From assembly GCA_019634675.1 (NCBI GenBank), contig JAHCAX010000004.1, positions 1 to 64,000 of the forward strand: a stretch of 64,000 bases of DNA, read 5' to 3'. The stretch comes from Acherontichlamydia pituitae (GTDB taxonomy: Bacteria > Chlamydiota > Chlamydiia > Chlamydiales > Rhabdochlamydiaceae). A model generated the notes under the pieces. That model had not been told where the DNA came from. It did not search any database and saw only the letters and a program-made list of their open reading frames with translations. Below, piece after piece: positions 36,696 through 45,432 of this stretch. The stretch's first letter is position 1. Each line of letters starts with the position of its first letter. The translations under genes were made by a program, and so were the position numbers.

Positions 36696-38339
36696 TTATC
36701 GAATTTGAAGAATATTAATGTATGCCCCGTTTCCTCCATTAGGATTAACTGGAGGCTGCATTGTGACACCAGTCGGCGGCGGCGGAGTATTATTAACAAT
36801 TTCAATCGTATCGTTTGCATTTAATGAGAGAAGCGATGTCAAGGAATGGAAGCCGCCAGAAGGGCTATCGCTCGTTATACTGTAGTTATTTCCGAACACA
36901 GCTCCGTTAACATAAAGGTCAAAATCATAAAGCATGACTCCATCTTGGCATACAAAGCCAAATGTAATCTGATAAATTCCTGTATTCGGCACTGCAAGGG
37001 AGCCTGAAGTATTCGTGATTCCTACAGTTACTTCGGTCACAAAAGGGATTGGATTTCCGTTATTGACAACCGCTCCAGAAAGAAACGTGAAATAGCCAAA
37101 TGCTGCGATGTCAGTTGGTCCTGTCGGTCCAGTTGCGCCAGTTGCGCTGCCCGTTTCTCCTGTAGCTCCGGTGAAGCCTGTTGCTCCCGTGAATCCTGTC
37201 GCTCCCGTAAAGCCTGTTGCTCCCGTGAATCCTGTCGCACCAGTCCTTCCCGTTGCTCCTGTTGGCCCAGTTGCTCCAGTTCTTCCCGTTGCTCCAGTAA
37301 AGCCTGTTGCACCCGTCGGTCCAGTTGCGCCCGTAAATCCCGTTGCTCCTGTAGCCCCTGTAGCTCCTGTAAAACCTGTCGCACCGGTCTCACCGGTTGC
37401 TCCTGTAAATCCGGTAACTCCTGTTTCACCTGTGGCTCCCGTTGTCCCAGTAAAACCTGTTGCTCCTGTTGCTCCTGTTTCACCCGTCGCTCCAGTCGTC
37501 CCAGTGAAGCCTGTTGTCCCAGTTGCACCTGTTTCACCCGTCGCTCCGGTTGTTCCTGTTACTCCAGTTGCGCCAGTAAAGCCTGTTGTTCCAGTTGCAC
37601 CTGTTTCACCTGTGGCTCCAGTTGCGCCAGTAAAGCCTGTTGTTCCAGTTGCACCTGTTTCACCTGTGGCTCCGGTTGTTCCTGTCGCACCGGTTGCACC
37701 TGTGGCTCCGGTTGTTCCTGTCGCTCCCGTTATTCCTGTTACGCCTGTTTCCCCTGTTGCTCCGGTTGTGCCGGTGAAGCCAGTTGTTCCAGTAGCTCCT
37801 GTTGTACCGGTGGCGCCTGTTGTACCTGTCGCGCCTGTTGTGCCAGTGAAGCCAGTTGTACCGGTGGCGCCTGTTGTCCCTGTTGCGCCGGTCGTTCCTG
37901 TTGCTCCCGTCGTTCCGGTCGCTCCAGTAACACCGCGAGGGCCTTGAGGACCTTGCTTAGGAGGCTTGCCGCAGCCAACTTGCAGAAATTCGGCGATATC
38001 GCTGTATTTTCTTAAGTCTTGGAGCAATGCGTCGAATTGAGGCTCTGTCAATGCGCGGGCCGCCCCACGGTAAAGCAGCTTGCTGTTTTCCGAGTCGTCT
38101 TTAATAGCATGAATGATCCTATCATATTCGATGAACAGATCGACCAGCTCATCGAAGTTCGACCTTGGCAAAGCCCCGCTTGAAATGAGATCGCGAACAT
38201 AGTCTTGTATCAGCAACTGTTCTGAGTTGTGTTCAACCGCTGCAGAATTAAGAAGAAAACTTGGTTCAGCAAAACCAGATGCAAAAGACACGAAGAGAAG
38301 AGCGGTGATCAATTCCTTGTTCACAAACCGTGAGGACAT
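36696..38339 (-). CDS. collagen-like protein 8 (long type)
   Basis: A 547-residue protein: signal peptide (ending GFA), helical domain (about 40-118: LLIQDYVRDLISSGALPRSNFDELVDLF) shared with the genes at 12406 and 30846, Cys123 in GCGKPPK, GPQGPRG, about 90 triplets, and a type-2 head (FGYFTFLSG, GIYQITFGFVC, GGFHSLTSLLSLNANDTIEIVNN). The start at 38339 gives a signal peptide like that of the gene at 33769 and has AGG 9 bases upstream; an ATG eight codons earlier is the alternative. First gene of the three-collagen operon. Confidence 0.88.
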   Translation of the reverse strand: MSSRFVNKELITALLFVSFASGFAEPSFLLNSAAVEHNSEQLLIQDYVRDLISSGALPRSNFDELVDLFIEYDRIIHAIKDDSENSKLLYRGAARALTEPQFDALLQDLRKYSDIAEFLQVGCGKPPKQGPQGPRGVTGATGTTGATGTTGATGTTGATGTTGFTGTTGATGTTGATGTTGATGTTGFTGTTGATGETGVTGITGATGTTGATGATGATGTTGATGETGATGTTGFTGATGATGETGATGTTGFTGATGVTGTTGATGETGATGTTGFTGTTGATGETGATGATGFTGTTGATGETGVTGFTGATGETGATGFTGATGATGATGFTGATGPTGATGFTGATGRTGATGPTGATGRTGATGFTGATGFTGATGFTGATGFTGATGETGSATGATGPTGPTDIAAFGYFTFLSGAVVNNGNPIPFVTEVTVGITNTSGSLAVPNTGIYQITFGFVCQDGVMLYDFDLYVNGAVFGNNYSITSDSPSGGFHSLTSLLSLNANDTIEIVNNTPPPPTGVTMQPPVNPNGGNGAYINILQIR

Positions 38340-38563
38340 CAGAGATAACCTTGTGATTTTCATCGTGGACTGTACTCCGTCTCAACGAAAAAAATTTCAT
38401 TAAAAAGCTGAAAAATAAATTTACTTTTCGATCAAATACAACGCAATGATTATCTTTCCGATTCCACGTCACATGCATGGAGGACCGTGCAACAAAAAAA
38501 TCGGATTGAAGTCGGATATTTTTCCATGTATAGATTGGGTTGTGGTAGATCAGGAGATAAAAG

Positions 38564-39169
38564 ATGGCCGCGTTTGATCTTGAAGGTGCTTTTATTACAT
38601 TGGAAGAGTTGGAATCGCGCCTGGATTTTAAGTATGTGCCAGAGATCCGATTCGAAACGGAATCGGACCAAGAAGAAGTCTATGCAAAAGGGATGGCAAA
38701 GCTGCAAAACCGGGAAGTGAAGCCAGAGGCCATGGAGCTCGGCAAGCTTCACTTCAAAAAGATCCAAGAGGCGTACCTTCCTACTGTTTCAATCCGAAAA
38801 ATTAATGAAAGGGTGGGCCTCGGTCTTTTTACGCAAGAACCGATTGCCAAAGGATCCTATGCAGGAGAATACACAGGGATCGTTCGAAAAAACGATCGGC
38901 GCTATACAAAACCGCTGAACGATTACTGCTTCGAGTATCCTGTTCCAGACCAAATCGGGCGCAGTTACGTCGTCGACGCAACGGATGGAAACCTGACCCG
39001 CTTCATCAACCATAGCTATCAGCCGAACTTAAAGGCCGTCCATCTTTTTTGGGAAGGGTACTACCATCTGATCTTCATCGCCCTTCAGGATATCGCCAAA
39101 GGAGAGCAGCTATGCTATGACTACGGCCATAGCTACTGGCATGTGCGCTACTCCCCTGTGGCTCTTTAG
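38564..39169 (+). CDS. SET-domain protein lysine methyltransferase
   Basis: A 201-residue protein with a complete SET domain: GLGLFTQEPIAKGSYAGEY (about 84-102), the SAM- and pseudoknot-forming NLTRFINHS (about 142-150), and YDYGHSYW near 184. SET enzymes methylate lysines on proteins; chlamydiae have a secreted SET protein (NUE) that acts on host histones, but this one is only similar in size and domain. The N-terminal ~75 residues are unique and helical. AGGAG lies 8 bases before the ATG. Its TAG overlaps the stop codon of the convergent permease gene. Confidence 0.9.
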   Translation: MAAFDLEGAFITLEELESRLDFKYVPEIRFETESDQEEVYAKGMAKLQNREVKPEAMELGKLHFKKIQEAYLPTVSIRKINERVGLGLFTQEPIAKGSYAGEYTGIVRKNDRRYTKPLNDYCFEYPVPDQIGRSYVVDATDGNLTRFINHSYQPNLKAVHLFWEGYYHLIFIALQDIAKGEQLCYDYGHSYWHVRYSPVAL

Positions 39170-40371
39170 GAACGCAGGGCCTTCGCAATCGGCATCTTGG
39201 CTACTTTCAAGCCTGCAAGAAACGACGCGATGATGGCGGAGATGACGCTCATTGCCATCGTTGAGATCGCCATTGTCCATGTGAAGGAAAAGATGAGATA
39301 AAACGCGCGTGTCGATCCTGGCCCGGGGGGCATGAGGATCCCATTTTCAAAGAAGCCCTTCGAAATCACGTAAGTGAAGGCAAGTCCTAACATACTTCCC
39401 AGCGCTCCAAGAAAGGCCGCTTCGGCAAGGATCAGTTTAATAATATCAAACCGGGACTCGCCATTTGCCCTTAAGTTGCCGATCTCCTGCTTTCTCTCTA
39501 AGATCGATGCTGAGATGGTATTGAAAATCCCCAGAAGGACAATCGAAAGGATGATCGCTTGGACAACATGGAATTGGGCTTTGAGCCAATCGACCGAATT
39601 TTGATAGTAGACTTTGTCGAGCTCGTCAAACGATGTCGCTTCGAGCTGGGGAAACGCGCTTTCGATGCTCTTTGCCACTAGGTCCCAATTTTCATGGTCT
39701 CTCAATCCCAGCGACAAGGTCTCGACCGCTTTTGTAGCAAGCAGATCTTGGGCCTTTTCCAGCTGGACGCGGAATACGCGGTTGTCGAACTCCATATTCC
39801 CTGTGCTGAAAATTCCGGTGACGGTCAACTTGCTTTTTTTGATCCGCCCATTGATCGCTTTCGTATAGATAGAGACTTGATCGCCTGGATTGACATTCAA
39901 CGATTTTGCCAGCCCTTTTCCGAGCATGATCCCATTTTCCTGATTGGATAGGGACACTCCATCTTCAATGCGCAGATTGTTGAAAAACTCCGCTTCCTTT
40001 TCAGCTCGGATGCCAAGTCCATGGCCTGACATCGATGTTTTGCCTTTTACCAGCATCGCATTTAAAGAGAGGCGCGGGAACACATAGTCGACCCCTTTCT
40101 GCTGCAATAAGAAGCGCTCCAGCTCTTCTCCATTGCCGACCCATTGGGTCCACGGCTCTTTATGAACCATGTCCCGATAACCTTTTGTATTGATCTGACC
40201 ATTTCCATAGCGGGAGTGGATCGTCGAATCCTTATAATCGCTTAAGACGCCATGGATAAAACCTTGAAAGCAGAACAGCGCGCCTGCTCCCAGTCCTATC
40301 GTCATTAGGACTGCGATGGTACGCCTGACGTTGCGGAACAGGTTCCTAAAGGCAAGTCGAAGAAGCATCAT
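39166..40371 (-). CDS. ABC transporter permease (MacB/LolC-E-like)
   Basis: A 401-residue FtsX-type permease: first helix at about 17-38 (IAVLMTIGLGAGALFCFQGF), a periplasmic MacB_PCD-like domain of some 220 residues, then three helices, the first followed by the typical ERKQEIGNLRANG coupling loop. Such permeases work with LolD/MacB-type ATPases in lipoprotein release or outward export of lipids or peptides. It overlaps the ATPase gene by 4 bases (ATGA), so the two are coupled. Without a second permease, the system is probably a homodimer of this subunit. Confidence 0.88.
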   Translation of the reverse strand: MMLLRLAFRNLFRNVRRTIAVLMTIGLGAGALFCFQGFIHGVLSDYKDSTIHSRYGNGQINTKGYRDMVHKEPWTQWVGNGEELERFLLQQKGVDYVFPRLSLNAMLVKGKTSMSGHGLGIRAEKEAEFFNNLRIEDGVSLSNQENGIMLGKGLAKSLNVNPGDQVSIYTKAINGRIKKSKLTVTGIFSTGNMEFDNRVFRVQLEKAQDLLATKAVETLSLGLRDHENWDLVAKSIESAFPQLEATSFDELDKVYYQNSVDWLKAQFHVVQAIILSIVLLGIFNTISASILERKQEIGNLRANGESRFDIIKLILAEAAFLGALGSMLGLAFTYVISKGFFENGILMPPGPGSTRAFYLIFSFTWTMAISTMAMSVISAIIASFLAGLKVAKMPIAKALRS

Positions 40372-41072
40372 GAGTGCCTGCTCTTGAGCAGCTGCCCATC
40401 TTGAATGTGGAAGTCAAGGTGCGAGTAAGACTTGATCATCGGATCATGCGTCGTTAAAATAATGGTGACGTTCTGTTTTTCGATCATCTCTGTGAAAATA
40501 GACATGATCTCCTTGCCGGTCTGCTGATCTAAGCTCGCTGTCGGCTCATCGCCAATGATCACTTCCGGCCGTTTAGCGATCGCCCTTGCGATGGCGACCC
40601 TCTGCTTTTGTCCTCCTGAAAGCTCCGACGGCTTTTTGTTCCGGTGCTTCCATAAACCAACTGCTTCGAGAGAATCGCGCGTCCGTTTTTGCACTTCGTC
40701 ATGAGAGAGCTTTTGCCGCTTTAGAAAATATTCGACATTTTCTTCTGCCGTAAGGACAGGCACGAGATGAAACTGCTGGAAAATGAATCCGATCTTAAAC
40801 TTTCGGATCTCATTTTTCCTCTTTTTGCTCATCTCGGAAAACTTTTCGTTTTGGAATAATATTTCTCCGTCTTGGACCGGCTCGATCAAGCCCATTAAGT
40901 TGAGCAAAGTCGATTTTCCAGATCCCGAAGGCCCTGAAAACGTGATGAGGGAATGGTTGGGAATTTCTAAGCTGAGAGACTGGAGCGCTTGGACTTTTTG
41001 CGAACCTAATTGATAAGTGAAGTTGACATTCTGAATGGAGTAAAGAGCGCTTTTTTTATTTTTCTTAGGCAT
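40368..41072 (-). CDS. ABC transporter ATPase (LolD/MacB-like)
   Basis: A 234-residue ATP-binding subunit with Walker A GPSGSGKST (about 45-53), Q-loop FIFQQFHLVP, signature LSGGQKQR, Walker B VIIGDEPT and switch His (TTHDP). The sequence is typical of the LolD/MacB group that partners FtsX-type permeases. It is the first gene of the two-gene unit; its partner starts inside its stop codon. Substrate unknown: lipoproteins are the commonest for this family. Confidence 0.92.
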   Translation of the reverse strand: MPKKNKKSALYSIQNVNFTYQLGSQKVQALQSLSLEIPNHSLITFSGPSGSGKSTLLNLMGLIEPVQDGEILFQNEKFSEMSKKRKNEIRKFKIGFIFQQFHLVPVLTAEENVEYFLKRQKLSHDEVQKRTRDSLEAVGLWKHRNKKPSELSGGQKQRVAIARAIAKRPEVIIGDEPTASLDQQTGKEIMSIFTEMIEKQNVTIILTTHDPMIKSYSHLDFHIQDGQLLKSRHS

Positions 41073-41262
41073 AGTTTTGGTTTTCGTCTCAAATAAATTT
41101 TAAAAAATTATACCACTTAAGCCAAAATTATTCATCGAAATAACTGCTGAAACAAAATGAAATCACCCCACAAATAATTTTAATCAACCCCTTTTTCCAG
41201 GTAATAAACAATTTACAATTAATTGGAAACAAAGAATCCAATTTCTACTAATTACTTGGACT

Positions 41263-41435
41263 CTATACACAGAGTGATTCAAAAATTGGAATTTGGCAAA
41301 GCTGGCGGCAAGAATTTGGTCCAGGCTTTAGCCATTGCCGAAGCAGGTCATGTGAATACACATGGCCGATGCAGGCAGGACCGAAGTCTGGGATGCCAGC
41401 AAAGCAAAAGCCAATTTTTGAACCACGATGTGTAT
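41263..41435. repeat. MITE-like repeat family B, copy 3
   Basis: About 173 bp. The left end TATACACAGAGTGATTCAAA and the complement of the right end (ATACACATCGTGGTTCAAAA) form an inverted repeat of about 40 bp that continues through AATTGGAATTTGGC-like sequence to GCTGGC. The interior near 41345-41400 matches copy 1 (CATGTGAA-ACACATG, then GCAGG-GGACC, AGTCTGGGATGCC). Non-coding. Confidence 0.8.
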
Positions 41436-41539
41436 ATCTACAAACCAGGCTATTTAGTTTTTTGAGATTCTTTTTGATGAGATTTCATAAGACCTTAGTC
41501 CTTTCAGACGCTGAGGCTGGGTAAAATTTTAGCCGTATG

Positions 41540-41615
41540 GGGCAGTTTCAAAACTGCTTTGCTCGGGAAATTCGATGATTTTGCTGAGCAAATAAGTTTT
41601 GCAACTGACTCGTAT
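41540..41615. repeat. foldback sequence before the pyruvyltransferase gene
   Basis: CAGTTTCAAAACTGCTTTGC (from about 41551) and a right arm ending GTTTTGCAACTG (to about 41604) pair over 22 bp with three mismatches, and the pairing extends weakly outward. It lies about 110 bases before the chosen start of the next gene and could be another small repeat element or a terminator. Confidence 0.5.
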
Positions 41616-41728
41616 TGGGAAAAGTTCTTCTAGGATTAGTTCAAAGATTGCAATATTTTGCTGGGGTCATTATATTCGCCACCTCGTTCACGACACCTTC
41701 TCGAGCCTTTTTGTTTAGAGCAATACTT

Positions 41729-42619
41729 ATGCGACTGACCACACTCTTTTCTTGGAACCAATGCAAGCATTTCATCTTCCTATTGATTGCTGTTCTTCCT
41801 GTCTGCTTAAGCTCAGAAGAAGGACTTCCTCTTTATTATTGGCAGCAACAGAAGTTTGTGAACTTCGGCGACTACCTTTCCTTAAAAATCGTTGAACGGA
41901 TTGTGGGCGGGCCTGTCAAAGTCTTCATCCGACACCCAAAAAATAAAGATAAAAAACTCCTTGCCTTAGGTTCGCTGATGTCTTTTGCTGCAGATGGCGA
42001 CGTGATCTGGGGAACGGGAGTCAACGGAAAACTTCCGAAAAAGGAAAGCTATGCGTTCACCCATCTGGACGTCCGCGCTGTGCGAGGACCTCTAACGCGG
42101 CAGTTTCTGATGGAAATTTTTCAAATCGAGGCCCCTGAGATCTACGGCGACCCAGCTCTTCTCGTTCCCTACCTCTTTCCTGAGTTTAAGCGAAGCGAAA
42201 ACCCCTCCTACGATTTCATCATCATACCCCACTACTCAGAACTGCATTTTTTCCCCAAAGAACTCTTTCCTAACGCCGTCTATGCGACAGATCCTTGGGA
42301 CGAAGTGATCCGAAAAATTTGCGATAGCCGCTTTGTCATCTCAAGTTCATTGCATGGAATCGTTGTTGCAGAAGCTTTTGGCATCCCTGCCCGCATGCTC
42401 CGGATCACTGAGACCGAGCCTCTTTTCAAGTACTTTGATTATTATGCAGGCACAAATCGACCCGACTTTCAGTTTGCCTACTCTGTTGAAGAAGCGCTTC
42501 TGATGGGAGGAGAAAAGCCATGTGAATGCGACCTTATGAAACTGTACAACGCATTTCCTTTTGAGTTTTGGCCGAATGCCCGTTTCGAACAGCTTGACAA
42601 AGCCAAAACCAACTATTGA
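41729..42619 (+). CDS. polysaccharide pyruvyltransferase family protein, exported
   Basis: A 296-residue protein with motifs of the polysaccharide pyruvyltransferase (CsaB-like) family: NFGDYLSLKI, WGTGVNG, RAVRGPLTR, YGDPALLVP and SSLHGIVVAEAFGIPA. The family adds ketal pyruvate to surface sugars using PEP. The start at 41729 gives a signal peptide (FIFLLIAVLPVCLS), which is odd for a PEP-using enzyme; the frame is open further upstream but without good start context. It is followed closely by two exported propeller glycosidase-like genes, so all three likely act on a glycan in the envelope or outside. Confidence 0.8.
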   Translation: MRLTTLFSWNQCKHFIFLLIAVLPVCLSSEEGLPLYYWQQQKFVNFGDYLSLKIVERIVGGPVKVFIRHPKNKDKKLLALGSLMSFAADGDVIWGTGVNGKLPKKESYAFTHLDVRAVRGPLTRQFLMEIFQIEAPEIYGDPALLVPYLFPEFKRSENPSYDFIIIPHYSELHFFPKELFPNAVYATDPWDEVIRKICDSRFVISSSLHGIVVAEAFGIPARMLRITETEPLFKYFDYYAGTNRPDFQFAYSVEEALLMGGEKPCECDLMKLYNAFPFEFWPNARFEQLDKAKTNY

Positions 42620-42650
42620 GTTCATTTGCGTATAGCTAATTGAGGACCTT

Positions 42651-43778
42651 ATGCGTACCATTATTTTTTCCGCCTGCATCGCTGTTCTATCCTTGGTCCC
42701 GGTGTTATCCATTTGTTCCGACTCTTATCCATATGACAATGACTACCCAGGTGAAAGCGCCGCTAGCGATCCATCCGACACAGGCAAAGAAATTATCCTG
42801 CCTCCTGGACTGACCGACCTCGAAAAAAATCCCCACAGCTTTATCCTCGAATTAAGAAGAATCGAAATTGATGGCCATCCAGGATCGTTCAACCCTTCGA
42901 TCCTTCGGTGGAACGATTCGCTTTTGCTCTCTTTTCGGATCCGCGATCAAAAAAATGTCTCGACTCACCAGATGGGACTGGTTTTTCTCGACGAAGATTT
43001 TAATCCTGCAAGCAAAGTCTATATCATCCAGATGCGCTTGCCCCCTCGCCAGCTGCCGACAAAAGATCAAGATCCGCGGCTGATCTGCCTTCAAGACCGC
43101 CTTCTGATCGTTTATAGCAATACCCTCGACGAGCCCAATGAGAAAGAAACCCGCCGCGTCTGCATTTCGGAGGTCAAATGGGACGGGGATTCTTTTTTTG
43201 TCGATGCAATCGAATGGATCGAAAAATATCCCGGCATGACTAAATTGCGCTGGGAAAAGAATTGGACGCCCTTCATCTATGAAGATGAACTTCATCTGGT
43301 CTACAGCCTTGTGCCCCATCATATTTTCAAACCTGTTTGGGGAACCAACTCTTGCGTGTCCGCCTGTTCATCGATCGGCCTTGTACAATGGAAATGGGGG
43401 GTGCTGCGCGGAGGGTCGCAAGCGTTTGTCGTCGATGGAGAATACCTTTCCTTTTTCCATTCATCCATCAATATGGCCTCGGTCCAATCGCTTGGCAAAG
43501 TGATCCAACACTATTTCATGGGCGCTTACACATTCTCTGCCAAGCCCCCTTTTGCCATTACGCGGATGAGCAAAGAACCGATTGTTGGTAAGAACTTCTA
43601 TAACGGGGTTGCATATAAGACATGGAAGCCCCTGCTCGTTGTTTTTCCTGGCGGATTTATCTTCAATGAAAAGTTCATTTGGGTCGTTTATGGAAGGCAG
43701 GACCATGAGCTTTGGGTAGCTAAATTAGACAAGAAAGGCCTATTCGACAGTTTAGTTCCAATTACCTCGATGAAATAA
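42651..43778 (+). CDS. exported five-bladed-propeller glycosidase-like protein 1
   Basis: A 375-residue protein with signal peptide (MRTIIFSACIAVLSLVPVLS). The blade motifs FNPSILRWNDSLLLSFRIRD, DQDPRLICLQDRLLIVYSN, EKNWTPFIYEDELHLVYSL, RGGSQAFVVDGEYLSFFHS and HYFMGAYTF resemble the five-bladed propeller of GH43/GH68/GH130-like enzymes, closest in pattern to GH130 mannoside phosphorylases/hydrolases. Catalytic residues cannot be assigned. It is paralogous to the next gene, which starts 16 bases after its stop. The operon with a pyruvyltransferase suggests glycan modification outside the cytosol. Confidence 0.7.
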   Translation: MRTIIFSACIAVLSLVPVLSICSDSYPYDNDYPGESAASDPSDTGKEIILPPGLTDLEKNPHSFILELRRIEIDGHPGSFNPSILRWNDSLLLSFRIRDQKNVSTHQMGLVFLDEDFNPASKVYIIQMRLPPRQLPTKDQDPRLICLQDRLLIVYSNTLDEPNEKETRRVCISEVKWDGDSFFVDAIEWIEKYPGMTKLRWEKNWTPFIYEDELHLVYSLVPHHIFKPVWGTNSCVSACSSIGLVQWKWGVLRGGSQAFVVDGEYLSFFHSSINMASVQSLGKVIQHYFMGAYTFSAKPPFAITRMSKEPIVGKNFYNGVAYKTWKPLLVVFPGGFIFNEKFIWVVYGRQDHELWVAKLDKKGLFDSLVPITSMK

Positions 43779-43794
43779 TAACAGAAGGAAGGAT

Positions 43795-44868
43795 ATGCAA
43801 CGCATATTGCGCCAACTTAGGTTTTGTGAATTACGATGGGGGCTTGCCCTTTTGATGATTTGCCATAGCCAAACTTTGCTTGCCGCTACAAACCCCATGA
43901 TCGATTTAGAAGAATCAGCGCAGGATTTCGTTCTCAATATCAAAAAAATCCAGATCCCAGGCTTTCCTGATGCCTTCAATCCTTCGATCATCCATTGGAA
44001 AGGATTGATCTTGATGAGCTTTCGGATCATACCCGACATCAAGAACTCGTATACCTCCCAGATCGGCCTCATCTGGCTCGACGAGGATTTTTCCCCAATC
44101 GGCGAACCTCAAATTTTAGACACCACCCTTTCTCCTACGACCCCGTCGCGCACTGACGACGGGCGGATAATTGCAGTCGGCGACCAGATCTACCTCGTCT
44201 ACAGCGATAATACCGATCCTGAGATCAGCAAAGGTGGTTTTCGCGTCTTTGTCGCAAAGCTTAGCTTTGACGGAGGGCTCTTCCATGTCGAAAACCCTGT
44301 CAAACTCTCTCAATTTGAAGGAGAGATCAAAGGGAGGCGGGAAAAAAATTGGGTCCCATTCGATTATCAAGGACAGCTTCTTCTCGCCTACAGCCTAACT
44401 CCCCATGTGATCTTCCAACCTCTGCTCGATATAGGAGCCTGCGAAACAGTTGCTAGAAGCGCTTCTAATTGGAACTGGCATTGGGGCGAACCTCGCGGAG
44501 GTTCACCTGCATTAAGGGTGGATGATAACTACCTAGCATTTTTCCACTCCTTTGTAACCATCCCTACTTTGCACTCCGATGGAAGAAAAATGAACCATTA
44601 TTTCATGGGAGCCTACACGTTTTCCGCAACACCTCCATTTCCGATCAAAAGCGTCAGCCCTGAGCCGATCGTTGGTCTAGGCTTTTACAAAGGGCCCGTC
44701 TATAAACCTTACTGGGGATCTGTCCGCTGCGTTTATCCATGCGGTTTCATTTTTAATGAGAACTTCATCTGGGTCTCCTATGGAAGGCAAGACCATGAAG
44801 TCTGGATCGCCAAGCTCGATAAAAAAAAGCTGTTCGACAGCCTAGTTCCTGTTGCAACGATCAAGTAA
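43795..44868 (+). CDS. exported five-bladed-propeller glycosidase-like protein 2
   Basis: A 357-residue paralogue of the protein at 42651, about the same length and with the same order of blade motifs: FNPSIIHWKGLILMSFRI, DDGRIIAVGDQIYLVYSD, EKNWVPFDYQGQLLLAYSL, RGGSPALRVDDNYLAFFHS, HYFMGAYTFS and VSYGRQDHEVWIAKLD at the end. A signal peptide ends around residue 31 (LLAA). Last gene of the three-gene unit, followed by a strong terminator at 44922. Substrate unknown. Confidence 0.7.
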   Translation: MQRILRQLRFCELRWGLALLMICHSQTLLAATNPMIDLEESAQDFVLNIKKIQIPGFPDAFNPSIIHWKGLILMSFRIIPDIKNSYTSQIGLIWLDEDFSPIGEPQILDTTLSPTTPSRTDDGRIIAVGDQIYLVYSDNTDPEISKGGFRVFVAKLSFDGGLFHVENPVKLSQFEGEIKGRREKNWVPFDYQGQLLLAYSLTPHVIFQPLLDIGACETVARSASNWNWHWGEPRGGSPALRVDDNYLAFFHSFVTIPTLHSDGRKMNHYFMGAYTFSATPPFPIKSVSPEPIVGLGFYKGPVYKPYWGSVRCVYPCGFIFNENFIWVSYGRQDHEVWIAKLDKKKLFDSLVPVATIK

Positions 44869-44921
44869 CTCCCAAAGGATCGGCTGTAAAATTTATTACC
44901 CTCGAAAATCGTGCTGTTTAG

Positions 44922-44987
44922 AGCACAGAGGCGGCCTAGACGCAAGAAATACAGTTTTTTGCAGCGAAGCCGCCTCTGTGCTTTTTC
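44922..44987 (+). terminator. intrinsic terminator
   Basis: A perfect 14-bp GC-rich stem (44922-44935 / 44969-44982) with a 33-base apical region and a T run. Ends the pyruvyltransferase/propeller operon, 53 bases after the last stop. Confidence 0.85.
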
Positions 44988-45111
44988 TATGAATTAATCG
45001 TATCGAAGTTCTGTAGCGACACAAGCAACGCTTGTCTATTAATGCCTCAATGAATTATAAGAAAATCTAGAAACTTAAAGTCTATTTTTGAATCAAAAGC
45101 TGAGGAAAATT

Positions 45112-45402
45112 ATGAAGGGTCAAAAACTATTTCTAGCAACATTGTTATCGTGCTGCTCCACGCTAGCCTATGCGCAGCAATCATCGAAAGCTGTCTGCGA
45201 CAAGGAGATCGAGCCAGGACAATCTCCGAATGCAGAAGCGGTCATCCCTTCTTTAGCAGATGATGCGACTGGTTCAGGCGGCGATGGAACAACGAATCCA
45301 TCGACAACTCCAGCAAATCCTTCGGGCGATAAAGAGTATGTTCCTTCTTCCAAATCCCCTGGCGCTCCAAAAAGCGACAAGGAATATTTCCCATCCCCTT
45401 AA
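45112..45402 (+). CDS. small secreted Pro/Ser-rich protein 1
   Basis: A 96-residue protein with a signal peptide ending in AYA (residue 21) and a low-complexity mature part: AEAVIPSLADDAT, a Gly/Thr/Pro stretch, and two similar motifs, DKEYVPSS and DKEYFPSP, the second at the very end. It is a paralogue of the next gene, 30 bases downstream. TGAGGA lies just upstream of the ATG. No known family. Confidence 0.75.
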   Translation: MKGQKLFLATLLSCCSTLAYAQQSSKAVCDKEIEPGQSPNAEAVIPSLADDATGSGGDGTTNPSTTPANPSGDKEYVPSSKSPGAPKSDKEYFPSP

Positions 45403-45432
45403 TCGAATCAGAACAAAAGCAAAGGGTTTCCC

